Part shown: piece by piece, positions 26,376 to 34,345 of the stretch
Numbering within the stretch: the stretch's first letter is position 1
Layout of the letters: each line of letters opens with the position of its first letter
Source of the DNA: Paraburkholderia bannensis
Lineage (GTDB): Bacteria; Pseudomonadota; Gammaproteobacteria; Burkholderiales; Burkholderiaceae
Length of the DNA stretch: 64,000 nucleotides
Assembly: GCF_014200455.1 (NCBI RefSeq)
Contig: NZ_JACHBW010000016.1
Span: 124,001-188,000 of the forward strand
Reading direction: 5' to 3'
Program-made: the position numbers and the translations under genes
Notes under the pieces: generated by a model
Seen by the model: only the letters and a program-made list of their open reading frames with translations
Databases searched by the model: none
Told to the model about the DNA's origin: nothing

Positions 26376-27632
26376 ATGAGCACGCTCGATACGTCTTCCG
26401 CCGATACCGCAGTGCCCGGTTATGCCGAGCGCAATGCGCCGTACTGGCGTCGCAATCTGGTCGTCTGTGTGTTCGGCTCGTTCACGACGCTGGTGAGCCT
26501 GAGCATGCTGCTGCCGTTTTTACCGCTGTACGTGCGCCAGCTGGGCGTGAGTTCGCAGGCGGCGGTGATCCAGTGGTCGGGGATCGCTTTCAGCGCCACG
26601 TTTCTGGGCACGGCGGCGACCGCGCCGATATGGGGGCGACTGGCCGACCGCTTTGGCCGCAAGCCCATGCTCGTGCGCGCGGCCATCGGCATGGCGATCG
26701 TGATGTCGTTGATCGGCGTCGCGCACAACGTCTACGAACTGGTGGCGCTGCGGCTCGTCGCGGGGCTGGTGGGCGGCTATGCGTCGGCATCGACGGTGAT
26801 GGTCGGCACCCAGGCGCCGCGCGAGCGCGCAGGCTGGGCGCTCGGCATTCTGTCGACGGGCGCGCTTGCGGGCAATCTGGTCGGGCCGCTGGTAGGGGGC
26901 TTTTTGCCGGGCTGGATCGGCATACGCGGCACATTCTTCGCAGGCGGCGCGATGATCGCGGTGGCGGCGCTCGCCACCATCTTCGTGGTGAAGGAAGACT
27001 TCAACGCGCAGCGCGATGCGAAGCGCCACGTGCACCGGGCGTCGGCTTCGTCGTCTGCGGTGAGGCGCGCCAATGCGGGCGTCGTCGCGGCGCTGCTCGT
27101 CACCGCGATGATGGTGCTGCTTGCCAATATGTCGATCGAGCCGATCATCACGGTTTATATCTCCAGCCTGCATGTCGACGCCGCGCATCTGGCGCGCGTG
27201 GCCGGCGCAGTCATGGCGTGCTCGGCCCTTGGCAGCATGTTGACGGCGGCGCGGCTTGGCTCGCTGGCTGATCGCATCGGTAGTTGGCGCGTCATCATCG
27301 GCTGTCTGCTGCTCACGGGCCTGGCGATGATTCCGCAGGCCTTCGTCACGCACTGGTGGCAGCTTGGGGGCTTGCGCGTGGTGATGGGCATGACGCTCGC
27401 GGGCCTGTTGCCCTCGATCGGCAAACTCGCGCGCCATTCCGTGGACGAATCGTCAACGGGACGCTTGCTGGGTTGGTTGCAGTCGGCGCAATTCAGCGGG
27501 CAAGTGATCGGACCGTTGATTGGCGGTTTGATAGGCGTGCATCTGGGGCTGCATGCCGTGTTCTTTGCGACCGGCGCGTTGCTGGTGGCCTGCGCGGGGC
27601 TCGCGCAATGGGCGCGCAAGCAGGAGCATTGA
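26376..27632 (+). CDS. MFS transporter, DHA1/Tet-type
   Basis: 418 residues starting MSTLDTSSAD at 26376; the upstream ribosome site is weak (a G-run about 8 nt before). Twelve predicted spans and the MFS motif A variant GRLADRFGRKPMLVRA between spans 2 and 3, with a second similar loop GSLADRIGSWRV after span 8, support a proton-coupled 12-span carrier of the TetA-like drug export group. It is followed by an intrinsic terminator. Substrate is unknown. Confidence 0.92.
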   Translation: MSTLDTSSADTAVPGYAERNAPYWRRNLVVCVFGSFTTLVSLSMLLPFLPLYVRQLGVSSQAAVIQWSGIAFSATFLGTAATAPIWGRLADRFGRKPMLVRAAIGMAIVMSLIGVAHNVYELVALRLVAGLVGGYASASTVMVGTQAPRERAGWALGILSTGALAGNLVGPLVGGFLPGWIGIRGTFFAGGAMIAVAALATIFVVKEDFNAQRDAKRHVHRASASSSAVRRANAGVVAALLVTAMMVLLANMSIEPIITVYISSLHVDAAHLARVAGAVMACSALGSMLTAARLGSLADRIGSWRVIIGCLLLTGLAMIPQAFVTHWWQLGGLRVVMGMTLAGLLPSIGKLARHSVDESSTGRLLGWLQSAQFSGQVIGPLIGGLIGVHLGLHAVFFATGALLVACAGLAQWARKQEH

Positions 27633-27659
27633 CGCGAGGGCCCATAAAAACAGACATAA

Positions 27660-27693
27660 AAAAGGCTCTGCCGTTTCCGGTAGAGCCTTTTTT
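27660..27693. terminator. Bidirectional intrinsic terminator
   Basis: AAAGGCTCT (27661-27669) pairs with AGAGCCTTT (27682-27690), with inner CCG/CGG pairing around a TTT loop; A-runs precede and T-runs follow, so it can work in both directions. It ends the MFS gene and insulates the XRE-acetyltransferase operon. Confidence 0.88.
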
Positions 27694-27750
27694 ATCGCGC
27701 ATCTCGCCCACATGGCCGTCGGGTGCACGCACCAATACGTGCCACACGAT

Positions 27751-27788
27751 TTCCATTGCAGTGGAATTGAAATCCATTATACTGGATT
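27751..27788. promoter_or_regulatory. Tandem palindromic operator over the XRE gene start
   Basis: Two inverted repeats share the core TCCA-N6-TGGA. The first, TTCCA-N6-TGGAA, is at 27751-27766; the second, AATCCA-N6-TGGATT, is at 27771-27788. Their centres are 21 bp apart, two helical turns, so two regulator dimers would bind one face. The second contains a TATACT hexamer (27778-27783), a good -10 element, only 7 bp before the start codon. This layout suggests autorepression by the XRE protein and possibly a leaderless or very short-leader transcript. Confidence 0.75.
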
Positions 27789-27789
27789 T

Positions 27790-28377
27790 ATGAATGTCGA
27801 AGCCCTCCTTGCCAAACGCGTGCGCGACCTGCGCAAGGCGCACGGCCATACCCTTGACGATCTGGCCGAAGCCAGCGGCGTGAGCCGCTCGACCATCTCG
27901 CTGATCGAACGCCAGGAGATCAGCCCCACGGCGGTGGTGCTGAACAAGCTGGCGCACGCGCTGGGCGTGTCGATGGCCACGCTATTCGCCGAGGAAGCGG
28001 CCAGCGACGCCCAGCAGCCGCTCGCCCGCCGCGCGGAGCAGCAGACGTGGCGGGATCCCGCCACCGGCTATCTGCGCCGCCATGTTTCGCCGGTGGGCTT
28101 TGTTTCGCCGCTCGAACTGGTCGAAGTGAGCTTTCCGCCTGGCGAGAGCGTCACCTTCGATGGCGTGACGCGCCTTGCCGTGACGCATCAGCAGGTCTGG
28201 GTGCTCGAAGGCGAGATGGCGATCAGCGTTGGCGAAAAGGTATGGCATCTGAAAGCCGGGGACTGCCTGGCGATGGTGCTGGACCAGCAGATTGTTTTTC
28301 GCAACCCGGGGCGCAAGCCCGCGCGCTACGCCCTTGCGTTGACGACCGTATCCACGACCCAAAGGACAACGAAATGA
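27790..28377 (+). CDS. XRE-family regulator with C-terminal cupin sensor
   Basis: 195 residues. An N-terminal XRE helix-turn-helix (about 6-62: RVRDLRKAHGHTLDDLAEASGVSRSTISLIERQEISPT) is joined to a cupin (about 115-185: SPLELVEVSFPPGESV, VTHQQVWVLEGEMAISVGEKVWHLKAGDCLAM). This is the usual design of small-molecule-responsive repressors. The start codon directly abuts a tandem palindromic operator, so autoregulation is likely. Its stop overlaps the acetyltransferase start as ATGA, so the two are coupled and the regulator probably controls the acetyltransferase. Confidence 0.93.
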   Translation: MNVEALLAKRVRDLRKAHGHTLDDLAEASGVSRSTISLIERQEISPTAVVLNKLAHALGVSMATLFAEEAASDAQQPLARRAEQQTWRDPATGYLRRHVSPVGFVSPLELVEVSFPPGESVTFDGVTRLAVTHQQVWVLEGEMAISVGEKVWHLKAGDCLAMVLDQQIVFRNPGRKPARYALALTTVSTTQRTTK

Positions 28378-28904
28378 GCGATCCCATCATCGTGCAATGC
28401 ACTCACGAGCGTCATGCCGATGCGATCCTGGAGATCTTCAACGACGCCATCGTCAATTCGACAGCGCTGTACGACTACAAGCCGCGCGACGCGCAGAAGA
28501 TGGTGGCCTGGTTCGAAGCCAAGCGCACGGGCAATTTTCCGGTGATCGGTGTGGAAGACGAAAACGGCACCTTGCTGGCCTTTGGCAGCTACGGCACCTT
28601 TCGCGCGTTTCCCGCGTTCAAATACACGATGGAACATTCCGTGTATGTGCACCAGGATCATCGCGGCCGGGGGCTTGGCCGCCTTGTCATGGACGCGGTC
28701 ATCGCCGCCGCGCGCGAGCACGATGTGCATGCCTTGATGGGCGCCATCGACGCGACCAATGCGGGCAGTATTGCCTTGCATGAGCGGCTGGGATTCCGGC
28801 ACGTTGGCACCTTGCCGGAAGTGGGCTTCAAATTCGGCCGCTGGCTCGATCTGGCGTTTTATCAATTGCTACTGGATACGCCTGCCAATCCTGTCGACGG
28901 CTGA
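28374..28904 (+). CDS. GNAT N-acetyltransferase, phosphinothricin-acetyltransferase-like
   Basis: 176 residues. The N-terminus (HADAILEIFNDAIVNSTALYDYKPRD) and the acetyl-CoA loop (VYVHQDHRGRGLGRLVMDAVI), followed by GAIDATNAGSIALHERLGFRHVG, match the Pat/Bar/YncA branch of GNAT enzymes, which acetylate the amino group of amino-acid-like compounds such as phosphinothricin or methionine sulfoximine/sulfone. AAGGA lies about 7 nt before the ATG. The start overlaps the XRE gene stop. Likely role: detoxification of an amino-acid analogue, induced through the XRE-cupin protein. Confidence 0.92.
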   Translation: MSDPIIVQCTHERHADAILEIFNDAIVNSTALYDYKPRDAQKMVAWFEAKRTGNFPVIGVEDENGTLLAFGSYGTFRAFPAFKYTMEHSVYVHQDHRGRGLGRLVMDAVIAAAREHDVHALMGAIDATNAGSIALHERLGFRHVGTLPEVGFKFGRWLDLAFYQLLLDTPANPVDG

Positions 28905-28929
28905 TTATCGGTATCGTCGGCGTATCTTT

Positions 28930-29673
28930 TCAGTCGGCGATCTCACGCCGCAATCCGGCAAACATGCGCGGCTCCCATTCGCGCGTGCCGATCAGCAAAC
29001 CGGTACCGCGCCGATGCGTGAGCGGCGCGGATGCCGATTCATCGTGCAAGGCTGCGAACTTGCTGCGCAGCCGCCGCAATTCCAGCGCGAGTTCCGCGCG
29101 CGCCGCTTCGGTCAGCATGCCCTGGGTGAATTCGAGCGATTCACCCGCGCCCGCGAAACTATCGTCGAGAAAATCACCGAGCCCGCGCGCCTTGAAATAC
29201 TGCCGGATCGGGCCGCCCGGAATCCAGTCGAAATCGCGCGCCACCAGCAGGCGGATGCGATCGCCGGGCAGCAGCGCAATCAATCCCATGCGATCGAGCG
29301 AGAGCAACAGCTTGAGACATTCCGCACGCGTGAACCGGTAGATCGCGACGATATCGTCGAGCGTCCAGTGATTGAGCGCACAGACCGTCACCAGCAGCAG
29401 CCGCTCGTTCGAGACGAGCTGTGCCTCCTGCGCCTGAGTGAGGATGCGCAGTTGCGGCACCGTCGCCGCGGCTTCCTGCACCAGCTCGGCAACGGTAAAA
29501 CCCAGCAGCCCGCACATCTCTTCCAGCCGGTCCAGCGTAAAGCGCCCCTTGGAAAACAGCCTTTTCACGCTGGGCTCGGAAACGCGTAGCGCCTGTGCGA
29601 CGTCACGGTAGGTCATCCGCCTCGCGCGCAGTTGCCGCTTCAGCGTTTCGATCAGTTGGGCGGTTTGGCTCAT
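28930..29673 (-). CDS. XRE-family transcriptional regulator with long C-terminal domain
   Basis: 247 residues. The helix-turn-helix is at about 6-65 (LKRQLRARRMTYRDVAQALRVSEPSVKRLFSKGRFTLDRLEEMCGLLG). The remaining 180 residues are mostly helical, with RLLLVTVCALNHWTLDDIVAIYRFTRAECLKLLLSLDRMGLI suggesting a second, winged-helix-like part, and no known sensor domain I can name. A palindrome lies 5 bp before its start codon (29678-29698), so autoregulation is plausible. It converges with the acetyltransferase gene. Confidence 0.9.
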   Translation of the reverse strand: MSQTAQLIETLKRQLRARRMTYRDVAQALRVSEPSVKRLFSKGRFTLDRLEEMCGLLGFTVAELVQEAAATVPQLRILTQAQEAQLVSNERLLLVTVCALNHWTLDDIVAIYRFTRAECLKLLLSLDRMGLIALLPGDRIRLLVARDFDWIPGGPIRQYFKARGLGDFLDDSFAGAGESLEFTQGMLTEAARAELALELRRLRSKFAALHDESASAPLTHRRGTGLLIGTREWEPRMFAGLRREIAD

Positions 29674-29677
29674 CGGA

Positions 29678-29698
29678 AAGTATTGAAAAATGATACTT
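29678..29698. promoter_or_regulatory. Palindrome at the XRE gene start
   Basis: AAGTAT (29678-29683) and ATACTT (29693-29698) flank a 9 nt spacer, just upstream of the minus-strand XRE start codon. Position over the expected promoter/leader suggests an operator for autoregulation. Six-base arms can occur by chance in a 190 bp gap. Confidence 0.4.
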
Positions 29699-29864
29699 CA
29701 GGTGGCAGAGACGGCCACTCTAGCATGATTTTTCATCGGATTTGATCCTCGTCAGCATACTGGCTTCGTCTTCTGGCCGCACGCGCGATGTCGCTGGCAA
29801 GCTGCACCGCGCGCCCTCCGACCGCTGATTCCGCACACTCCCTGCGCACACTCACGAGCCACTC

Positions 29865-31781
29865 ATGACCTCTACTGCAAGCCGCGAACGCCGTGATGAA
29901 CCCTCGCAGTTCGCCCTGTTGCGCGAGCGCCGATTCGCGCCGTTGTTCTGGACGCAATTCCTCGGCGCGCTCAACGACAACGCCTTCAAGATCGGCTTCA
30001 CATCGCTCGTGACCTACGAGACGTCAAGCTTCGCAGGCGTCGATGCGAAAACGGCCGCATTTGTGATTCCCGCGCTGTTCGTGCTGCCCTTCGTGCTGTT
30101 CTCGGCTACTGCCGGACAGCTTGCCGACCGCTTCGACAAGGCCGCGCTCACCCGCTTCGTGAAGAGCTTCGAGATCGTTGCGATGTTGATCGGCGGCGCA
30201 GGATTCTTGTTGCATGGCGCGGCGCTGCTGTATCTCTGCACGTTTCTGATGGGCGTGCATTCGACGCTGTTCGGCCCGGTCAAATATGCGTATCTGCCGC
30301 AACATCTCGCGGATGCCGAACTCGTAGGCGGCAACGGCCTCGTCGAAATGGGCACCTTCGTGGCGATTCTGGTGGGCACCGTGGCGGGTGGCGCGGCCGC
30401 TGCTGCGGGCGCTCAGGGTGCGATGCTGCTGGCGGCGCTGTGCGTGACGCTGGCCATCGTGGGGCGGATCGTGTCGGCGCGTGTGCCGGCTTCGCCCGCG
30501 CCGCAGCCCGATCTGCGCATCAACTGGAACCCCATCGGCGAGACATGGCGCAATCTGCGGATCGCCCGTGAGGATCGCACGGTGTTTCTTGGCCTGCTCG
30601 GTATTTCGTGGCTCTGGTTCGTGGGCGCGACGTTTCTCTCGTCTTTCTTCGGCTTCGCGAAGGATGTGCTCAATGCGAATCCCGATGTCGTGACCGTGCT
30701 GCTGGCGACGTTTTCCGCCGGCATTGGCATGGGTTCGCTGCTGTGCGAGCGTCTCTCGCGCGGACGCATCGAAATCGGCCTCGTGCCGCCTGGCTCTATC
30801 GGCATGAGCGTGTTCGCGATCGATCTGTTCTTCGCGAGCCATGCGTTGCCGGCGCACGCCCATCTGCAAACGGTGAGCGAATTCATTGGCGCCCCCGCTC
30901 ACTGGCGGGTGCTGGCCGATCTGTTTCTGCTTGCGATGTTTGGCGGCTTTTATAGCGTGCCGCTTTATGCGCTGATTCAAAGCCGCAGCAAGCCGACGCA
31001 TCGTGCCCGCATCATCGCCGCGAACAATATTCTCAATGCGTTGTTCATGATTGCTTCTGCGCTGATGGGCGTGGCGCTCGGCGCAGCGGGCGTGGGAATT
31101 CCGGGCCTTTTCCTGATTACCGGGCTGTTGAATATCGCGATTGCCGTGTACATTTACTCGCTCGTGCCCGAATTCATGTTGCGTTTTATTGCCTGGGTGC
31201 TGGTGCGTACGTTTTATCGCATTCGTCTTGTCGATACGCAACGCATTCCGCATGAAGGCGCAGCGGTGCTTGTCTGCAATCACGTCAGCTTTGTCGATGC
31301 CATCGTAATCATGGCCGAAAGCCCGCGTCCGATCCGCTTCGTGATGGATTACCGCATTTTCAGTTCACGGCTGGCCGGCTGGTTGTTCCGTCATGTGAAA
31401 GCGATTCCGATTGCCCCCGCGCACGAAAATGCCGAACTCCTCGATCAGGCTTATGCGTGTTGCGCCCAGGCGCTGACCGAAGGCGAACTGGTTTGCATCT
31501 TTCCGGAAGGCAAGCTCACGCGTAACGGTGAAATGAACACCTTCCGTCATGGCGTCACGGAAATCCTGCGCCGCACGCCTGCGCCGGTCGTGCCGATGGC
31601 GCTGCAAGGGCTATGGGGCAGCGTGTTCTCACGCGATGAGCGCGCCCGCATGCCGCGTCCGCTGCGTCTTGGTGCGATGAGCCGTCTCACGCTGGCCGTG
31701 GGCGAGCCGCTTGCCCCTGCCGACGCGTCGCCGCAACGGTTGCAGGAAATCGTCCAGAGCTTGCGCGGTGCGCAGCCTTGA
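29865..31781 (+). CDS. MFS transporter fused to a PlsC-type acyltransferase
   Basis: 638 residues in two modules. Residues about 20-425 form a 12-span MFS domain close to LplT (WTQFLGALNDNAFKIGF start), the lysophospholipid flippase. Residues about 440-635 form a phospholipid/glycerol acyltransferase: NHVSFVD is the NHx4D catalytic motif and FPEGKLTRNG the substrate-binding motif. In E. coli LplT works with Aas, an acyltransferase-acyl-ACP synthetase, to import and re-acylate lysophospholipids; here the carrier and acyltransferase are one chain and an AMP-forming ligase gene follows. The likely job is inner-membrane lysophospholipid uptake and repair. Confidence 0.93.
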   Translation: MTSTASRERRDEPSQFALLRERRFAPLFWTQFLGALNDNAFKIGFTSLVTYETSSFAGVDAKTAAFVIPALFVLPFVLFSATAGQLADRFDKAALTRFVKSFEIVAMLIGGAGFLLHGAALLYLCTFLMGVHSTLFGPVKYAYLPQHLADAELVGGNGLVEMGTFVAILVGTVAGGAAAAAGAQGAMLLAALCVTLAIVGRIVSARVPASPAPQPDLRINWNPIGETWRNLRIAREDRTVFLGLLGISWLWFVGATFLSSFFGFAKDVLNANPDVVTVLLATFSAGIGMGSLLCERLSRGRIEIGLVPPGSIGMSVFAIDLFFASHALPAHAHLQTVSEFIGAPAHWRVLADLFLLAMFGGFYSVPLYALIQSRSKPTHRARIIAANNILNALFMIASALMGVALGAAGVGIPGLFLITGLLNIAIAVYIYSLVPEFMLRFIAWVLVRTFYRIRLVDTQRIPHEGAAVLVCNHVSFVDAIVIMAESPRPIRFVMDYRIFSSRLAGWLFRHVKAIPIAPAHENAELLDQAYACCAQALTEGELVCIFPEGKLTRNGEMNTFRHGVTEILRRTPAPVVPMALQGLWGSVFSRDERARMPRPLRLGAMSRLTLAVGEPLAPADASPQRLQEIVQSLRGAQP

Positions 31782-31834
31782 AACTCCGCCAGATACGCGA
31801 TCCGAATACTTTTCTCGTTGCCTCGAATCACACC

Positions 31835-33508
31835 ATGAACAAACCCTGGCTCCATTCCTACCCGTCGGGCGTGCCTGCCGAGATCGACATGTCGCGCTAT
31901 GGCTCCATCACGGCGCTTTTCGAGGAGAGCTTCCGGCATTTTGGCGCGCGGCCCGCATTCGCGTGCATGGGCAAATCGATCAGCTATGTGGAACTCAATA
32001 CGCTTTCGCGCCGGCTGGCGGCGTGGTTGCAGTCGAAGGGCCTCGAACGTGGCGCGCGCGTGGCGATCATGATGCCCAACGTGCTGCAATATCCGCTCGC
32101 GCTGGCTGCGATCCTGCGCGCGGGTTATGTGGTGGTGAACGTGAATCCGCTCTATACGCCGCGCGAACTAGAACATCAACTCAAGGACAGCGGCGCCGAA
32201 GCCATCGTGCTGCTGGAGAACTTCGCCACCACGCTGCAAGCGGTGGTGCAACACACGTCTGTCAAACATGTTGTGGTCGCAACCATGGGCGATCTGCTTG
32301 GCGTGAAAGGCTGGCTGGTGAACTTCATGGTGCGGCGAGTCAGGAAGATGGTGCCCGCCTGGAATTTGCCCGGTTACACGAGTTTCAACGCCGCAATCGC
32401 GCAGGGCGCGCGCCTGCCGTTCAAGCGCGTGGAGCAGGGCCTCGACGATATCGCCTTCCTCCAGTACACGGGCGGCACTACGGGCGTATCGAAGGGCGCG
32501 ACGTTGCTGCATCGCAATCTCATCGCCAATCTGCTGCAGACCCAGGCGTGGCTCGAACCGGCACGCGCGAAACGTCCTGACGTCACGCAGAATGTGACGG
32601 TCGCCGCGTTGCCGCTGTATCACGTGTTTGCATTGACGGTGTGCGGATTGCTGAGCATCCATACGGGCGGCCTTTCTGTGTTGATTCCCAATCCGCGCGA
32701 TATGGCGGGCATGATCGAAACGCTGCGCGCATATCGCATCACCGTGTTCCCCGCGGTGAATACGCTCTATAACGCGATGCTCGATCATGCCGACTTCGAC
32801 AAGCTCGACTTCTCGCAGCTTTTCGCCGTGGTGGGCGGCGGCATGGCCGTGCAGGAAGCGGTGGCCAGACGCTGGTTCGAAAAGACCGGCGTGCCCGTGG
32901 TGGAGGGCTATGGCTTGACCGAGACCTCGGCGTGCGTGACCTGCAATTCGCCGGTTTCCGTGACCTGGAGCGGCACGATCGGCTTGCCGTTGCCCTCTGT
33001 CGAAGTCTCGATTCGTGATGACGATAACAAAGTGCTGGGCGTGGGTGTAGCGGGCGAGCTATGTATTCGCGGGCCGCAGGTGATGGCCGGTTACTGGCAA
33101 CGCCCCGACGAAACCGCGAAGGTGATGACTTCCGATGGTTTCTTCAAATCGGGCGATATTGCGGTCATGGACGAAAGCGGTCAGGTGAAAATCGTGGACC
33201 GCAAAAAGGACATGATTCTGGTGTCGGGCTTCAACGTCTACCCCAATGAAATCGAGGATGTGGTGGCGCAGCATCCCGGCGTGTTCGAAGTGGCCGCTGT
33301 GGGCGTGCCGGATCGTCACTCGGGCGAGGCCGTGAAAATCTTCGTGGTGCGTAGAGATCCGGCCATCACCGACGCCGATATTTTCAACTGGTGCAAGGAG
33401 CGTTTGACGGGTTATAAGCGGCCCAGGCTGGTCGAATTCCGCGATGCGCTGCCGAAGAGCAATATCGGCAAGATTCTGCGTCGCGAACTGCGCGACGGTC
33501 GCGCGTGA
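31835..33508 (+). CDS. fadD: Long-chain fatty acid-CoA ligase, FadD-type
   Basis: 557 residues from ATG 31835; the start MNKPWLHSYPSGVPAEI lines up with known FadD N-termini. A TTG at 31778 would overlap the preceding gene and add 19 residues. The ANL-superfamily motifs are intact: YTGGTTGVSKGA (P-loop), GYGLTETSA, SGDIAVMDE and the C-terminal lysine region KSNIGKILRREL. It activates fatty acids through an acyl-adenylate to acyl-CoA. It starts 53 bp after the MFS-acyltransferase gene, which may draw on its acyl products, though a general role in fatty-acid use is equally possible. Confidence 0.93.
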   Translation: MNKPWLHSYPSGVPAEIDMSRYGSITALFEESFRHFGARPAFACMGKSISYVELNTLSRRLAAWLQSKGLERGARVAIMMPNVLQYPLALAAILRAGYVVVNVNPLYTPRELEHQLKDSGAEAIVLLENFATTLQAVVQHTSVKHVVVATMGDLLGVKGWLVNFMVRRVRKMVPAWNLPGYTSFNAAIAQGARLPFKRVEQGLDDIAFLQYTGGTTGVSKGATLLHRNLIANLLQTQAWLEPARAKRPDVTQNVTVAALPLYHVFALTVCGLLSIHTGGLSVLIPNPRDMAGMIETLRAYRITVFPAVNTLYNAMLDHADFDKLDFSQLFAVVGGGMAVQEAVARRWFEKTGVPVVEGYGLTETSACVTCNSPVSVTWSGTIGLPLPSVEVSIRDDDNKVLGVGVAGELCIRGPQVMAGYWQRPDETAKVMTSDGFFKSGDIAVMDESGQVKIVDRKKDMILVSGFNVYPNEIEDVVAQHPGVFEVAAVGVPDRHSGEAVKIFVVRRDPAITDADIFNWCKERLTGYKRPRLVEFRDALPKSNIGKILRRELRDGRA

Positions 33509-33529
33509 GCGTCCGATATCCGGGCGGCT

Positions 33530-33562
33530 GCGCGAATCGTCACGCCCGCTGACGATTCGCGC
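33530..33562. terminator. Long hairpin between convergent genes
   Basis: GCGCGAATCGTCA (33530-33542) and TGACGATTCGCGC (33550-33562) are perfect 13 bp arms around a 7 nt loop. It lies between the convergent ends of fadD and the glycine-zipper gene and probably stops transcription from both sides, though no T-run follows. Confidence 0.75.
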
Positions 33563-33574
33563 CAGTTGCAAAGA

Positions 33575-34186
33575 TCAATAACGCGAAAGCTGGCTGCCGT
33601 TGATCTGCACGCGGTCGCCCGGATGCAGGTCGCCTGGCGTCGGCACGTCGAAGGCGCGCGTCGAGCCGTCGCTCAACTGCACGTCGATGCGATAACCTGC
33701 CGGACCGCTCATTTGCTGACCGATCTGGTTGCCTGCATAGGCGCCGCCCAGCGCGCCAATCACGGTCGCGGCATCGCGGCCATGACCACGGCCGATCTGG
33801 TTGCCGAGCACCCCACCCACCAGCGCGCCCACGACGGTGCCACCGACACCGCCGGCGCTCGTGGCGCTGCTGACCGGGTGAATCGCCGAAATCGTGCCGT
33901 ATTGCGCAGCGTATTGATTGTTGTACTGCGGATTGTTGTATTGGCCGCTGTATTGCCCGCTATTCTGCGAATCATAAGGCTGCGCAGGCGGCGGTGCGTA
34001 GGCCGGTTGTTGCACGGTGGCCGGTTGTGCATACGCGGGCTGCGCATATTGGCCTTGATAGCCCTGTTGCGAACCATACGACGAATAGCCCGGTCCGTAG
34101 CCCGGCGCGACACAGGCGGACAGCGAAACGGCGGTAGCGGCGACGAGCGCGGCGCTCAGGGCAGAGCGGGTAGAGAGCATGGGCAT
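33575..34186 (-). CDS. Glycine-zipper 2TM-domain outer-membrane lipoprotein
   Basis: 203 residues from ATG 34186 (34180 also possible; neither has a clear Shine-Dalgarno). A signal peptide ends at the lipobox LSAC, so the Cys is lipidated. A Gln/Tyr/Pro/Gly-rich low-complexity region follows (about 30-95, many YGQQ, YNNPQYNNQY-type segments), then a glycine-zipper (about 105-160: GGVGGTVVGALVGGVLGNQIGRG and ALGGAYAGNQIGQQ), then a short beta-rich end binding-type domain (DVQLSDGSTRAF). Similar to SlyB/Rickettsia 17 kDa surface-antigen proteins. Likely outer-membrane envelope stability. Confidence 0.9.
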   Translation of the reverse strand: MPMLSTRSALSAALVAATAVSLSACVAPGYGPGYSSYGSQQGYQGQYAQPAYAQPATVQQPAYAPPPAQPYDSQNSGQYSGQYNNPQYNNQYAAQYGTISAIHPVSSATSAGGVGGTVVGALVGGVLGNQIGRGHGRDAATVIGALGGAYAGNQIGQQMSGPAGYRIDVQLSDGSTRAFDVPTPGDLHPGDRVQINGSQLSRY

Positions 34187-34345
34187 CACGATGTTGTCTG
34201 CGGCGCAGCGCGCGATTTGCGCGGCGTGCCGTCGTTGGGTAACGGATGCGGCGGAGTATAAGGAATGCTTGTCCAGCCGTCCGCTACCTGCGGGTAACAA
34301 CGTGTAAAGTCTGTTGCCGATGGCGCGCTGCGCCGCGATTGCGCT

